The notes beneath the pieces were generated by a model. The model was not told the DNA's origin. It made no database searches and was given only the letters and a program-made list of their open reading frames with translations. Below are positions 26,687-34,688 of a stretch of 64,000 nt of DNA, piece after piece (positions within the stretch are counted from its first letter, which is position 1; every line of letters starts with the position of its first letter). A program made the translations under genes and the position numbers. Source of the DNA: Lacinutrix mariniflava (GTDB lineage: Bacteria > Bacteroidota > Bacteroidia > Flavobacteriales > Flavobacteriaceae); the NCBI RefSeq assembly GCF_001418015.1, contig NZ_LIQG01000026.1:868001-932000 (forward strand). The letters run 5' to 3'.

Positions 26687-26990
26687 CCAAAGTTATATTA
26701 ACAACCTTTCGGGAGGAGATGAGGTTTTTAAACAAAAATTAATTGAAATTATTAAAATGGAGTTCCCAGAGGAGAAACAAATCTATTTTGATAATTACAA
26801 CGCTAAAAAATTTAAGTTAACAGCAGGCAACGTGCATAAACTTAAACATAAAATTAGTATTTTAGGCCTTGAAAAAGGGTATGAAATCGCTGTAAATTAC
26901 GAGAAGAACTTAGAAGAAGGGAAAACCGAAGGTAAAGACCAATTTGAAGCGATACTTAGCAACATAACAAAATATCTAGAGACACTTTAA
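26673..26990 (+). CDS. Histidine phosphotransfer (HPt) protein
   Basis: 105 residues from the ATG at 26673; a GTG one codon earlier is possible. All-helical, with the HPt signature NVHKLKHKISILGLEKG, in which His55 is the likely phospho-acceptor and Lys/Gly follow at the expected spacing. It overlaps the preceding kinase gene by 14 bases and lies 9 bases before the LytTR regulator. It probably passes phosphate from one or both kinases to receivers, including the LytTR protein and perhaps the receiver-GT2 fusion at 46281. Confidence 0.85.
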   Translation: MEQPNQSYINNLSGGDEVFKQKLIEIIKMEFPEEKQIYFDNYNAKKFKLTAGNVHKLKHKISILGLEKGYEIAVNYEKNLEEGKTEGKDQFEAILSNITKYLETL

Positions 26991-26999
26991 ATATAGCCT

Positions 27000-27713
27000 A
27001 TGAATTGCATTATTATTGATGATGAAGCTACTGCTAGAATGATTATAACACAGTTATGCTCAAAGCTTCCAAGTCTTAACGTTTTAGAAGAATTTCCTAA
27101 TGCAATGCAAGCCATAAAGTATTTAAATCAAAACGAAGTAGATTTAATATTTTTAGACATACATATGCCGGATTTTACAGGTTTCGATTTTATTGAAACG
27201 CTTAAAAATCCACCAAAAATAATCTTAACAACATCAGATCCTAACTTTGCTATTCAAGCGTTTGAGTACGATTGTATTGTAGATTATTTAGTAAAACCAA
27301 TAACGCAAGAGCGTTTTGATAAAGCCATACAAAAGGCAGAGTCTAAACAAAATAAGCCAAGTGAAACGGTTTCGAAAGGTGAAAAGGTAGAAGCTACTTC
27401 TGGTAACGATTTATATGTAAATATAGATAGGCGCTTAATTAAAATAGATATCCCAAGTATTTATTTAGTAGAAGCAAAAGGCGATTATATTCAAGTTAAA
27501 ACAGAAGATAAAAACTACACAGTACATTCTACATTAAAAAAAATAGCAGACAAGCTACCAGATAGTTTGTTTTTGAAAGTACACAGGTCTTATATTATCA
27601 ACGTTCAAAAAATTATAGATATAGAAGATAATAGTGTTTTAATTAAAAAAGATGTGATTCCTGTAAGTAGATCTAACAGGCCAGAATTAATGAAACGTCT
27701 AAACTTACTATAA
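27000..27713 (+). CDS. LytTR-family response regulator
   Basis: 237 residues. The receiver has an acidic pocket DDE (7-9), phospho-acceptor Asp53 (FLDIHMP) and VKP. A linker (about 115-135) leads to a LytTR DNA-binding domain (VNIDRRLIKIDIPSIYLVEAK, then HSTLKKIADKLP, FLKVHRSYIINVQKI). LytTR proteins bind two short direct repeats on one face of DNA, usually 9 bp with about 12 bp between. Exactly such repeats precede this operon and five other transcripts in the window, so it is the most likely activator of that regulon. Last gene of the operon, followed by a strong terminator. Confidence 0.92.
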   Translation: MNCIIIDDEATARMIITQLCSKLPSLNVLEEFPNAMQAIKYLNQNEVDLIFLDIHMPDFTGFDFIETLKNPPKIILTTSDPNFAIQAFEYDCIVDYLVKPITQERFDKAIQKAESKQNKPSETVSKGEKVEATSGNDLYVNIDRRLIKIDIPSIYLVEAKGDYIQVKTEDKNYTVHSTLKKIADKLPDSLFLKVHRSYIINVQKIIDIEDNSVLIKKDVIPVSRSNRPELMKRLNLL

Positions 27714-27841
27714 GCATGTATTTCGACGGTTATTTAAGGCGTTAATCTTAAAGTTGTTTTAGAAGACGTTGTAAAAAACATAATAACTCTTAATCAAATT
27801 ACCTTTGAAGTATAATCACTTAGGGATGATTGATTAATAGT

Positions 27842-27881
27842 AAAAAAAAGACAGGAATTAATTTTTCTGTCTTTTTTTTAT
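27842..27881 (+). terminator. Terminator of the H-NOX/FIST operon
   Basis: Hairpin AAAAAGACAG / CTGTCTTTTT with an AT-rich loop and a long T run, lying about 130 bases after the LytTR stop. The A-run on the other side could make it work in both directions. Confidence 0.8.
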
Positions 27882-28019
27882 GCAATAATAATTAGAGCGC
27901 TCTTTTTTAAATCTTAAATAATAGAGTGCTTTAGTTGTCGATACTTGGTCTATTATAACGATGAAAAGTTGCTTTTGTATTATTAATTTGCATTTAGTCG
28001 TTAAAAAACGCAAATAAAT

Positions 28020-28110
28020 CGGTTTAACTGCCTTGTTTAACCATTCGTCTACATTTAAAAGGCGCCTAATCGAAAAAGAAAAAAATCTAGAGTCTTTCAA
28101 ATTAATTTTG
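28020..28110 (+). promoter_or_regulatory. LytTR-type promoter of the CAP lipoprotein gene
   Basis: The anchoring repeat CCATTCGTC (28041-28049, continuing TACA) has a weak partner CGGTTTAAC 21 bases upstream (28020-28028). TAATTTTG (28103-28110) starts 62 bases after the anchoring repeat and 30 bases before the gene. The remainder of the 420-base gap between the operon and this gene holds only the operon terminator. Confidence 0.65.
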
Positions 28111-28132
28111 TCATCAAATAACACCAACCACG

Positions 28133-28624
28133 ATGAGAAAATTAGTTTTAGTAGCCGTTTTATTTAGTACGTTTTTAATGTCTTGTTCAGTAGAAGAGGA
28201 TAATAATATTCCAGAAGAGTACAATTCTAATAATACAACAGCAGAATACACGCAACTAGATTATGAAATAGCAGAACTTATTAATACTTACAGAATTTCT
28301 CAAGGTCTTAATGCCTTAAATATTTTAAACGAAGCTTCTAATGAGGCCTCTACACATAATCAATACATGGTTAATAAAGGTGTAACAAGTCATGATTATT
28401 TTTATTTAAGATCACAAAATTTAGAAACAGCAGTTAATGCTATAAATGTCTCAGAAAATGTAGGTTATGGCTTTACTAAAGCAACGTCTGTAGTTAATGC
28501 CTGGAAAAACAGTGAAGCGCATAGATTAAATATGGTAAACCCAGATTTTACAGATTTTGGAATCTCTACAAAACAAGATGCTAATGGTAAAAACTACTTT
28601 ACTAACATCTTTGTTAAAAGATAA
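28133..28624 (+). CDS. CAP-domain (SCP/PR-1) lipoprotein
   Basis: 163 residues. The lipoprotein signal ends FLMSC (Cys about 18), then an acidic, Asn-rich linker. The CAP domain starts LDYEIAELINTYRISQGL and has HNQYMVNKGVTSHD, SENVGYG and AWKNSEAHRLNMVNPDFTDFGIS, with the two His and Glu residues of the CAP cavity. CAP proteins in bacteria are exported and of varied function; some bind lipids or act in the envelope. It has its own member of the six-site promoter class, so it probably belongs to the same regulon as the exopolysaccharide genes. Confidence 0.9.
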   Translation: MRKLVLVAVLFSTFLMSCSVEEDNNIPEEYNSNNTTAEYTQLDYEIAELINTYRISQGLNALNILNEASNEASTHNQYMVNKGVTSHDYFYLRSQNLETAVNAINVSENVGYGFTKATSVVNAWKNSEAHRLNMVNPDFTDFGISTKQDANGKNYFTNIFVKR

Positions 28625-28631
28625 GGTAAAA

Positions 28632-28721
28632 TCGTTTGTCTACAGGAAATGACCATTCGTCTACACTAAAATTACAGTAATCGAAAAACACATTTTAAGA
28701 CCAGTTTCTAAAGTAAATTTG
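28632..28721 (+). promoter_or_regulatory. LytTR-type promoter of the large T9SS protein
   Basis: TCGTTTGTC (28632-28640) and CCATTCGTC (28653-28661), both followed by TACA, begin 21 bases apart. TAAATTTG (28714-28721) starts 61 bases after the second repeat and 34 bases before the gene. It begins only 8 bases after the stop of the CAP gene, so the two genes are separately promoted. Confidence 0.7.
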
Positions 28722-28747
28722 TCTTGTAAATAAGAAATAAGCATAAT

Positions 28748-31357
28748 ATGATAACAAAAATGCACACCGTTAAAAATCAAATAGTAACAATAGTAATATT
28801 ACTTTTTGGTTTTACAAGTCAAGCTCAAAATAATCCTTTTAATTGCGATTTTAGTGCCTATTTATTTCAATATAACGATGTATACGCAATAGATCTTGCA
28901 TCTGGTAATTCTTACCTTGCAGCTTCAGATATTACAGCAGGTAATATAAACGCAACGGCTTATAATCCTGCAGACGGTTATATTTGGGGATATTTAAGTA
29001 CACCTTCTAGAACGATTGTAAGAATTGGTGACGATTTTCAAACAACAAGCTTTACGCTTCCAGAATTAACTACTGGTAATAAATACGTAGGCGATATTAG
29101 TCCAAACGGTATTTATTATTTTAAAGCAGGAGGAACAACTTATTATAAAGTAGATTTAAATCCAGATTCTGCAACTTACACGCAATACTTATCTACAGAA
29201 ACATTATCTCAAAATATAAGCATTCACGATTGGGCTTTTAATGCCGTAGATGGTAACTTATATGCAGTAGCAAAAGGTACTAATATTTTATATCGTATTA
29301 ATCCAAACACAAGTGTTGTAGAGGCTTTAGGTCCAGTTCCAATTCTATCAGGACTTAATTATACTTATGGTGCCGTTTATTTTGATGCTTCAGGTCGTTT
29401 TTATGTGTCTGCAAACCAAACAGGAACGATTTATGTTATTCAAAATGTGCAAGACTTAACGGCAACATCTATTATGGACTCTAATTTATTTGCTTTCGGC
29501 CCATCAAGTGCTAGTAACGATGGAGCACGTTGCCCAACAGCTCCTGTAGCACAAGAAATTTGCGATAATGGTATAGATGACGATGGTGATGGGTTAATAG
29601 ATTGCGAAGATCCTTCATGTTCAGGTTTTGGTACCTGTGCTGTAATCGCGCCACCTTCTACAGCTAATGATGGCGGTTTAGAAAGCAACGGAAGATTATC
29701 TGATGCCATTAACAAACGTAATTATAACCGTGCTAAACATAGTTATAAGTTTAACCAAAAAACAGCAAAACGTGTCACTAGAGATACTAGTAATGCTGCA
29801 AACAAAACATCATTTACAGGTTTTCAATTACAAGATTTTGTGCCATTAACAACCATTAACGAGGATTATGCAATAGACTCTACACCACAAGATTTACTAA
29901 ACATAACAAATGCAACAGAAGTGTACTCTGTAGATTACATGCAAAACGATGCATCAATTGCTTCTGTATTAGCTTTAAAAACAGAAAACGGTGTCTATGA
30001 ACACACAAAGTATATTTGCGACAGATTATTAGGTGCAGAACTAATTACAGTTTCTACTATTAGTATTAACGACCAGCCTTTTATAAAATCGATTATTAAA
30101 AATGCCGATGGTTCTTTTGAATACGTACTAAGTCTTTCGGCTAAAGTAGAAAATAACGACACTAATTTTGCTATAGAAAGCCACTGGAATTTAGATTTGT
30201 ACCAAGAGAATGTAACCTTCTATAATTTTCAAATTTGGTCAGATTCTATAGACGATTTATACCTTTTAGCAGAAGAAGTTTTAAATCTTTTAAATGCCGA
30301 AAAAACAATATCTGGTTACCAATTATCTACACCACCAACAGTATTTGTAAGAAAAGGAAAATATAATAATGGCGCTTTAGATCTTCAAATTATAAACACC
30401 AATGCAACCAATGTTGTTAATTTCGATTCGGGATACAGAGTAACAGAAACTAGCGATTTTAATTACACAACATCTACACTTAACTTAAACCAAAATTACA
30501 TTACAAATATTACAGTGCCAACAGGGCATTTATTTGATGTTGGTTTTAGAATAGGAGATGGCATTAATACACCAGACGATTTATTTATGTCTGATGGTCC
30601 TTGGGGAGTCGATGATTCTCAAGACAGTACAACAGTAAATAACTATACTATTGAAGCCAACACAAACACATTTGAAACCGAAGATTTTCCTGTAGAAAGA
30701 AATCTAACACTTAATGCAACAACAAGCACTTATTTTGCAGCTTACAGAGCGTTAACACCACGTTTTAAAGCTGTAGATTTAGCAGCGTATAACAACCTTA
30801 AATTAAAAGCAAACGGAACAGGAGATTTAGAGATTACACTAGTAAAACAAAGCCTAACCAATTGGGACGAGCAATACAAGGCAACAATAGCTTTAACAGA
30901 AACAAATCAAGAATATGTTATAGCATTTCAAGATTTTACATCGTCTCTAGGAACCGCATTAAATGCTAACGATATTGTAACCATGGTATTTACAATGGTA
31001 AGTAAAAATGGAACAAGTATAACACACGAAATGCAATTGCAAGATGTACGTTTCTCTAAAGGTAATACATTGTCTGTTAATGCTTTTGAAACGGAAACAG
31101 CAACAAACTCACTAGCAGTGTTTCCAAATCCAATGTTAAATAACGCAAACATACACTATACGGCTAACCAAAGCGAAACAGTAAACTTAATTATCTACAA
31201 TCAATTAGGTAAAATGGTTTACCAGACAACAGCAAAGGCACAACCTGGTAAAAACCAAATAGCAATAAGTAAACAAAATCTTAGTACTGGATTATACATT
31301 TGTAAATTATCGAGTACACAAACACATTACAGTCCCTTGAAGTTACTAGTAAAGTAA
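28748..31357 (+). CDS. Large secreted protein with T9SS C-terminal sorting domain
   Basis: 869 residues with a Sec signal peptide (ending GFTSQAQ). Residues about 30-265 look like a beta-propeller of the DUF6923 type (YVGDISPNGIYYFKAGG, DGNLYAVAKGT). A Cys/Asp-rich calcium-binding-like segment (CDNGIDDDGDGLIDCEDPSC, about 271-290) follows. The middle (about 330-780) is not recognised. The last 70 residues form a type A sorting domain (VFPNPMLNNANI, GKMVYQTTAKAQPGKN, LSTGLYICKLSS). It should be carried over the outer membrane by T9SS and stay at the surface. The promoter class links it to the LytTR regulon. Confidence 0.85.
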   Translation: MITKMHTVKNQIVTIVILLFGFTSQAQNNPFNCDFSAYLFQYNDVYAIDLASGNSYLAASDITAGNINATAYNPADGYIWGYLSTPSRTIVRIGDDFQTTSFTLPELTTGNKYVGDISPNGIYYFKAGGTTYYKVDLNPDSATYTQYLSTETLSQNISIHDWAFNAVDGNLYAVAKGTNILYRINPNTSVVEALGPVPILSGLNYTYGAVYFDASGRFYVSANQTGTIYVIQNVQDLTATSIMDSNLFAFGPSSASNDGARCPTAPVAQEICDNGIDDDGDGLIDCEDPSCSGFGTCAVIAPPSTANDGGLESNGRLSDAINKRNYNRAKHSYKFNQKTAKRVTRDTSNAANKTSFTGFQLQDFVPLTTINEDYAIDSTPQDLLNITNATEVYSVDYMQNDASIASVLALKTENGVYEHTKYICDRLLGAELITVSTISINDQPFIKSIIKNADGSFEYVLSLSAKVENNDTNFAIESHWNLDLYQENVTFYNFQIWSDSIDDLYLLAEEVLNLLNAEKTISGYQLSTPPTVFVRKGKYNNGALDLQIINTNATNVVNFDSGYRVTETSDFNYTTSTLNLNQNYITNITVPTGHLFDVGFRIGDGINTPDDLFMSDGPWGVDDSQDSTTVNNYTIEANTNTFETEDFPVERNLTLNATTSTYFAAYRALTPRFKAVDLAAYNNLKLKANGTGDLEITLVKQSLTNWDEQYKATIALTETNQEYVIAFQDFTSSLGTALNANDIVTMVFTMVSKNGTSITHEMQLQDVRFSKGNTLSVNAFETETATNSLAVFPNPMLNNANIHYTANQSETVNLIIYNQLGKMVYQTTAKAQPGKNQIAISKQNLSTGLYICKLSSTQTHYSPLKLLVK

Positions 31358-31436
31358 TACTTTTATTTAGTTTTTTTTGATTGATAGCGTAGAAACCTAG
31401 GGTTTATAATAGCAATTTAATATTGGTTTCTACTAA

Positions 31437-31469
31437 TGGGCAAAAGAGTAATCTTTTGTCCATTTTTTT
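31437..31469 (+). terminator. Strong intrinsic terminator
   Basis: A 10-bp stem, GGGCAAAAGA / TCTTTTGTCC, closed by the tetraloop GTAA and followed by ATTTTTTT. It lies about 80 bases after the T9SS gene. Confidence 0.9.
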
Positions 31470-31742
31470 GTTTTAATGTGAATTGTTAATAGGAAGAAAC
31501 CTATCTGTTATTTACAAGAGACATCTAAGTTCTTATTAAATGACTAAATAATTTCTTGAATTTTATCTAAAATGACCAAAGCAATTGCACCTTGTTAAAA
31601 ACTTTTAATAGCAATTACGGGAAACCTCAATATTTGCGAATTTTTAAATAGTACATTTATGGTATTAGTTTTCTGGATGATAAGAATTTGTTCTTTTTGT
31701 CCGGAGTTAGCATTCATTAAAAAAACCAATCATTAATATTAA
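31470..31742. other. Gap before the cassette-like genes
   Basis: No gene, no clear TAnnTTTG and no copy of the cassette-like repeat was found here. The sequence is AT-rich and undistinguished. TACATTTA near 31650 is one base from the -7 consensus and might serve the next gene. Confidence 0.4.
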
Positions 31743-32525
31743 ATGTACAAAAGAGAAATAGAAGACCTTAAAAGTAGTATAGCATCGGCACGTCAAGCTA
31801 TAAAAAGTACCAGAGAAAATATGGCTCGACAGAGAACTAATAAAGCTCCAAAACATTATCAAGAATCTGGAAAAAGAAATATTGAGAATCAAAAAAAAAT
31901 AATAGAAGGATACAATAAGGAAATTGCTAATTATAGAGAAAAGAAAAAAAAGATGGGGAAAGCTACAGATTCGTTTAAGCGTGAAATCGGAAAAAATACT
32001 GGAAAATGGGTCAGTAATAAAGTATTTGGAGACGGACATTCTACACCACATAGAGTTGACGTTAATCGAACAGAAGGTCAATACAAAAGCGAAAACAAGG
32101 AAAGCCTATTAAGCAAAGGAAAAGATTTTTTTTCTGATGTTTACGAGGAAGATTTAGAAGAAAAAGAACAAATTAAAAAATTCAATTCAAAAAAAGAAGA
32201 TGTAATTGCTACCTATATTCCAAATAACGCAGACGAAATAATGAATTTTGTTAATTTAATGTTATCTACCATTAAATCAAACGGATGGAAAGCAGGAAAT
32301 AATGAAGAGCATATTAATTTACTTTCTGACGCTTGTTTGACAAAATTAGAACAATGCGTCATTAAGTTAAAGTCAATGAATGAAATACATCAAGCCGAAT
32401 ATGTTGATACAGAGATTATTAAACTAAAAAAGAAAAAGAAATTTCAAAAATATGCTTTGTGGGTTGGAATAGTACTATTCTTTCTTGTTGGATTTATACT
32501 TTATAAATTAGAAATTCTAAAATAA
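31743..32525 (+). CDS. Hypothetical coiled-coil protein with C-terminal membrane anchor
   Basis: 260 residues. An N-terminal charged coiled coil spans about 1-75 (IEDLKSSIASARQAIKSTRE and following). The middle contains KWVSNKVFGDGHSTPHR. A helical part is followed by one C-terminal membrane segment (YALWVGIVLFFLVGFILYKL), so the protein is tail-anchored with most mass in the cytoplasm. No family is recognised. A folded repeat begins 10 bases after its stop, so the gene looks like part of a cassette and probably belongs to the accessory genome. Confidence 0.65.
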   Translation: MYKREIEDLKSSIASARQAIKSTRENMARQRTNKAPKHYQESGKRNIENQKKIIEGYNKEIANYREKKKKMGKATDSFKREIGKNTGKWVSNKVFGDGHSTPHRVDVNRTEGQYKSENKESLLSKGKDFFSDVYEEDLEEKEQIKKFNSKKEDVIATYIPNNADEIMNFVNLMLSTIKSNGWKAGNNEEHINLLSDACLTKLEQCVIKLKSMNEIHQAEYVDTEIIKLKKKKKFQKYALWVGIVLFFLVGFILYKLEILK

Positions 32526-32534
32526 CGAAATGCT

Positions 32535-32659
32535 AACACCGTATATAATTTATTGCTCGCTTCTCGCCCACTTACGAAATTCCTCGCGGACTTTCTTGGT
32601 CAGTAATTATTTACTAAATTAGTTGCTTGAAACACGCAACAAACCATATACAACAACGT
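32535..32659 (+). repeat. Cassette-like folded element A
   Basis: 125 bases running from AACACC to AACAACGTT. The ends are inverted: GTATATAATTTATTGC on the left and the reverse complement of the right arm, GTATATGGTTTGTTGC, agree at 13 of 16 positions, and every mismatch is A/G, so the strand can pair with G-T wobbles. The centre is more GC-rich (CTCGCTTCTCGCCCAC). The element lies between two unrelated unknown genes, 10 bases after one and 17 before the next. The layout recalls integron attC sites but no integrase is in the window. Confidence 0.6.
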
Positions 32660-32676
32660 TTTAGGTAATTTGAGAA

Positions 32677-33066
32677 ATGACGAAAAAAAGCAAAACGTAT
32701 CATTTAAGAAATAAAGAAAAGAGAGATTCTCGAATTAAAGAAACTCTGAACTTTATACTCGAAAAAAACTACGGAAGTCTATTGAATAATCAAAAATGGT
32801 TTCGAATTTTTGAATGGATTGAACAGAACAATTTTGAATTTGAATTAAAAACTTTGCTTACGTCTGATATAAAAAAAGTTAACGACATTTTTGAACTTGA
32901 ACATAATTCTATTCTAATTGACTACTCTGGCAATTTTATCGAGTTCTTGGAATTGGAGAAACTAATTCTGAATAGTACGTCGGAATTAAAAACTGAATTG
33001 AAAAAACTGAATATTGAATTCTATGAGGAATTGAACACTATAATTATAGAGGGTTATCGGAAATAA
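32677..33066 (+). CDS. Hypothetical protein in cassette-like unit
   Basis: 129 residues, strongly charged at the N-terminus (TKKSKTYHLRNKEKRDSR), then mixed helix/strand with FRIFEWIEQNNFEFELKTL and IDYSGNFIEFLELEKLIL. It has no signal peptide or membrane segment. No family is recognised. It is bracketed by two folded elements, the second starting one base after its stop, which marks it as a mobile or accessory gene. Cytoplasmic. Confidence 0.6.
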   Translation: MTKKSKTYHLRNKEKRDSRIKETLNFILEKNYGSLLNNQKWFRIFEWIEQNNFEFELKTLLTSDIKKVNDIFELEHNSILIDYSGNFIEFLELEKLILNSTSELKTELKKLNIEFYEELNTIIIEGYRK

Positions 33067-33067
33067 A

Positions 33068-33171
33068 AACACCCTACAACAATAATTACGGTTTTGTACT
33101 TTTGTTACGTCTGATTTTCCTTCAGAAAAACCTCGCATACAAGCCCGCAACTATTCTTATACAACAACGTT
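33068..33171 (+). repeat. Cassette-like folded element B
   Basis: 104 bases with the same ends as element A (AACACC to ACAACAACGTT). CTACAACAATAATTACGG and the reverse complement of the right arm agree at 13 of 18 positions. The two elements share terminal motifs and fold but not the central sequence, as expected of recombination sites rather than simple duplications. Confidence 0.55.
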
Positions 33172-33239
33172 CAAAAAATAATAATCCCTATTAAACCTTT
33201 TCTATTTTTCAAAGTCTAATAAAAATAAACCAATAGATT

Positions 33240-33797
33240 TTGAGAAACACTATCATTTCAAAACAAAAGATAAAGCAGTTATTTTACACACTATTAGTAG
33301 TGTGTTTTTTTGTGAGTTGTAACAATACAAAAACAGAAGAAGTTTCTGTAGCAAGTAAAACAGTAACGACTATTAACGATAGTATTCCTGTTTATAATTT
33401 TGAAGACATTGAACCTCTACTATATACAAATACCAACAAAACATACATTGTTAATTTTTGGGCCATGTGGTGCGCACCATGTGTAAAAGAGTTGCCATAT
33501 ATTAAAGCCTATTCAGATGCACATCCAGAGGTTGAGGTTTTATTAGTAAGTATGGACTTTCCTAAAGACAAAGAAACAAAGCTAAAACCTTTTTTAAAGC
33601 AAAAAAACATAACCAATAAAGTGGTGGTTTTAGACGATGCAGATTCCAACACTTGGATCGATAAAATAGATCCTAATTGGTCTGGAGCCATACCATATAC
33701 AATCATTTTTAATAATAAAAAACGTGCATTTTACGAGCGTTCTTTTGAAAGTGCAGAAGACTTAGAAGCCGAAATAAATAAAACAATTAACAAATAA
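33240..33797 (+). CDS. TlpA-like thioredoxin-fold lipoprotein
   Basis: 185 residues. TTG is the only possible start that keeps the lipoprotein signal (MRNTIISKQKIKQ, hydrophobic core, lipobox FFVSC); an in-frame stop lies just upstream. The thioredoxin-like domain has IVNFWAMWCAPCVKELP with the CxxC active site WCAPC, and the cis-Pro in GAIPYTI. Members carry out thiol-disulfide exchange in the periplasm, often for cytochrome maturation or protein repair. It is 6 bases upstream of another thioredoxin-like lipoprotein, forming a two-gene redox operon. Confidence 0.85.
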   Translation: MRNTIISKQKIKQLFYTLLVVCFFVSCNNTKTEEVSVASKTVTTINDSIPVYNFEDIEPLLYTNTNKTYIVNFWAMWCAPCVKELPYIKAYSDAHPEVEVLLVSMDFPKDKETKLKPFLKQKNITNKVVVLDDADSNTWIDKIDPNWSGAIPYTIIFNNKKRAFYERSFESAEDLEAEINKTINK

Positions 33798-33803
33798 TTT
33801 AAG

Positions 33804-34607
33804 ATGAAAAGAATAAGAGTAGTATTTGCTTTGATTGCGGTTTTGGCAATCGTATTAGTGTCTTGCAAAGACAAAGAAAGCAATAAAAAAGAGACCGCTT
33901 TAGAGCATGCAGAACGTGGCGACCATAAACATGGGCCAGATGGAGAGCATCCACCAAGAGATGGAAAAGGAAAACACCATGAAGGAGACCGAAAAGGACC
34001 ACCACATGGAGGCGATAGAAAAGGACCACCAAGCGGAGGAGGACCAGAGCAAACAAAAACATTAGAAGAAATTGGAGGTTATAAAATTGGTGAAGTCGCT
34101 ACAGATTTTAATCTTAAAAATGTAGATGGTGCAATGGTATCTTTAGCAAGTATAGATAATGCTAAAGGCTATATTGTAACATTTACGTGTAACGAATGTC
34201 CTTTTGCAAAATTATACGAAGACCGTTTAATCGAATTGCATAACGCCTATGCACCACAAGGTTACTCTGTAATAGCTATTAACCCAAATAGCCCAGAAAA
34301 CGAAAAGGAAGGTTATGCAGCAATGCAAGCTAGAGCAAAAGAAAAAGGATTCCCTTTTGCTTACTTAGTAGACGAAGGACAAAAAATCTATCCACAATAT
34401 GGAGCAGTAAGAACGCCACACGTATTCTTATTAGATAAAGATAGAAAAGTACAATACATTGGCGCAATAGACGATAATTCTAAAGCTCCAGAAGATGTAA
34501 AAACAAAGTATGTTGAAGATGCCATTAAAGCATTAGAAGCTGGTAAGAAGCCAAGTCTTACTATTACTAAAGCTATAGGTTGCCCAATTAAGGCAAGTAA
34601 AGCATAA
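33804..34607 (+). CDS. Thioredoxin/redoxin-family lipoprotein with His-rich linker
   Basis: 267 residues. The lipoprotein signal ends VLVSC (Cys about 18). Residues about 30-80 are rich in His, Gly, Pro and charged residues (HGPDGEHPPRDGKGKHHEGD and repeats of RKGPPHGGD). The thioredoxin-like domain contains FTCNECPFAK with CNEC in the active-site position, VIAINPNS, a cis-Pro at RTPHVFLLD, and GCPIK near the end. The His-rich linker may bind metal such as copper, so a metallochaperone or redox role is possible; this is inference. Cotranscribed with the TlpA-like gene and followed by a strong terminator. Confidence 0.8.
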   Translation: MKRIRVVFALIAVLAIVLVSCKDKESNKKETALEHAERGDHKHGPDGEHPPRDGKGKHHEGDRKGPPHGGDRKGPPSGGGPEQTKTLEEIGGYKIGEVATDFNLKNVDGAMVSLASIDNAKGYIVTFTCNECPFAKLYEDRLIELHNAYAPQGYSVIAINPNSPENEKEGYAAMQARAKEKGFPFAYLVDEGQKIYPQYGAVRTPHVFLLDKDRKVQYIGAIDDNSKAPEDVKTKYVEDAIKALEAGKKPSLTITKAIGCPIKASKA

Positions 34608-34631
34608 TTGATAGCCAAGTATTTTATACTT

Positions 34632-34663
34632 AAAAAACACAAGTGTAATGCTTGTGTTTTTTT
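34632..34663 (+). terminator. Bidirectional terminator
   Basis: AAAAAACACAAG / CTTGTGTTTTTT with a 7-base loop; the A run and T run on either side allow use by both the redox operon and the convergent TPR/barrel gene. Confidence 0.85.
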
Positions 34664-34688
34664 ATGCTTTTTTTTAATGTTACTACTG

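Noticed and set aside
27858-28127. Minus-strand open frame of 89 codons
   Set aside because: It overlaps the operon terminator and the repeat promoter of the CAP gene and has no protein-like features.
31707-32081. Minus-strand open frame of 124 codons
   Set aside because: It is the shadow of the Lys-rich coiled-coil gene at 31743 and gives a Phe/Ser-rich product typical of antisense frames.
32535-33171. A true integron
   Set aside because: No integrase and no standard attC core (GTTRRRY) were seen; kept only as cassette-like elements.
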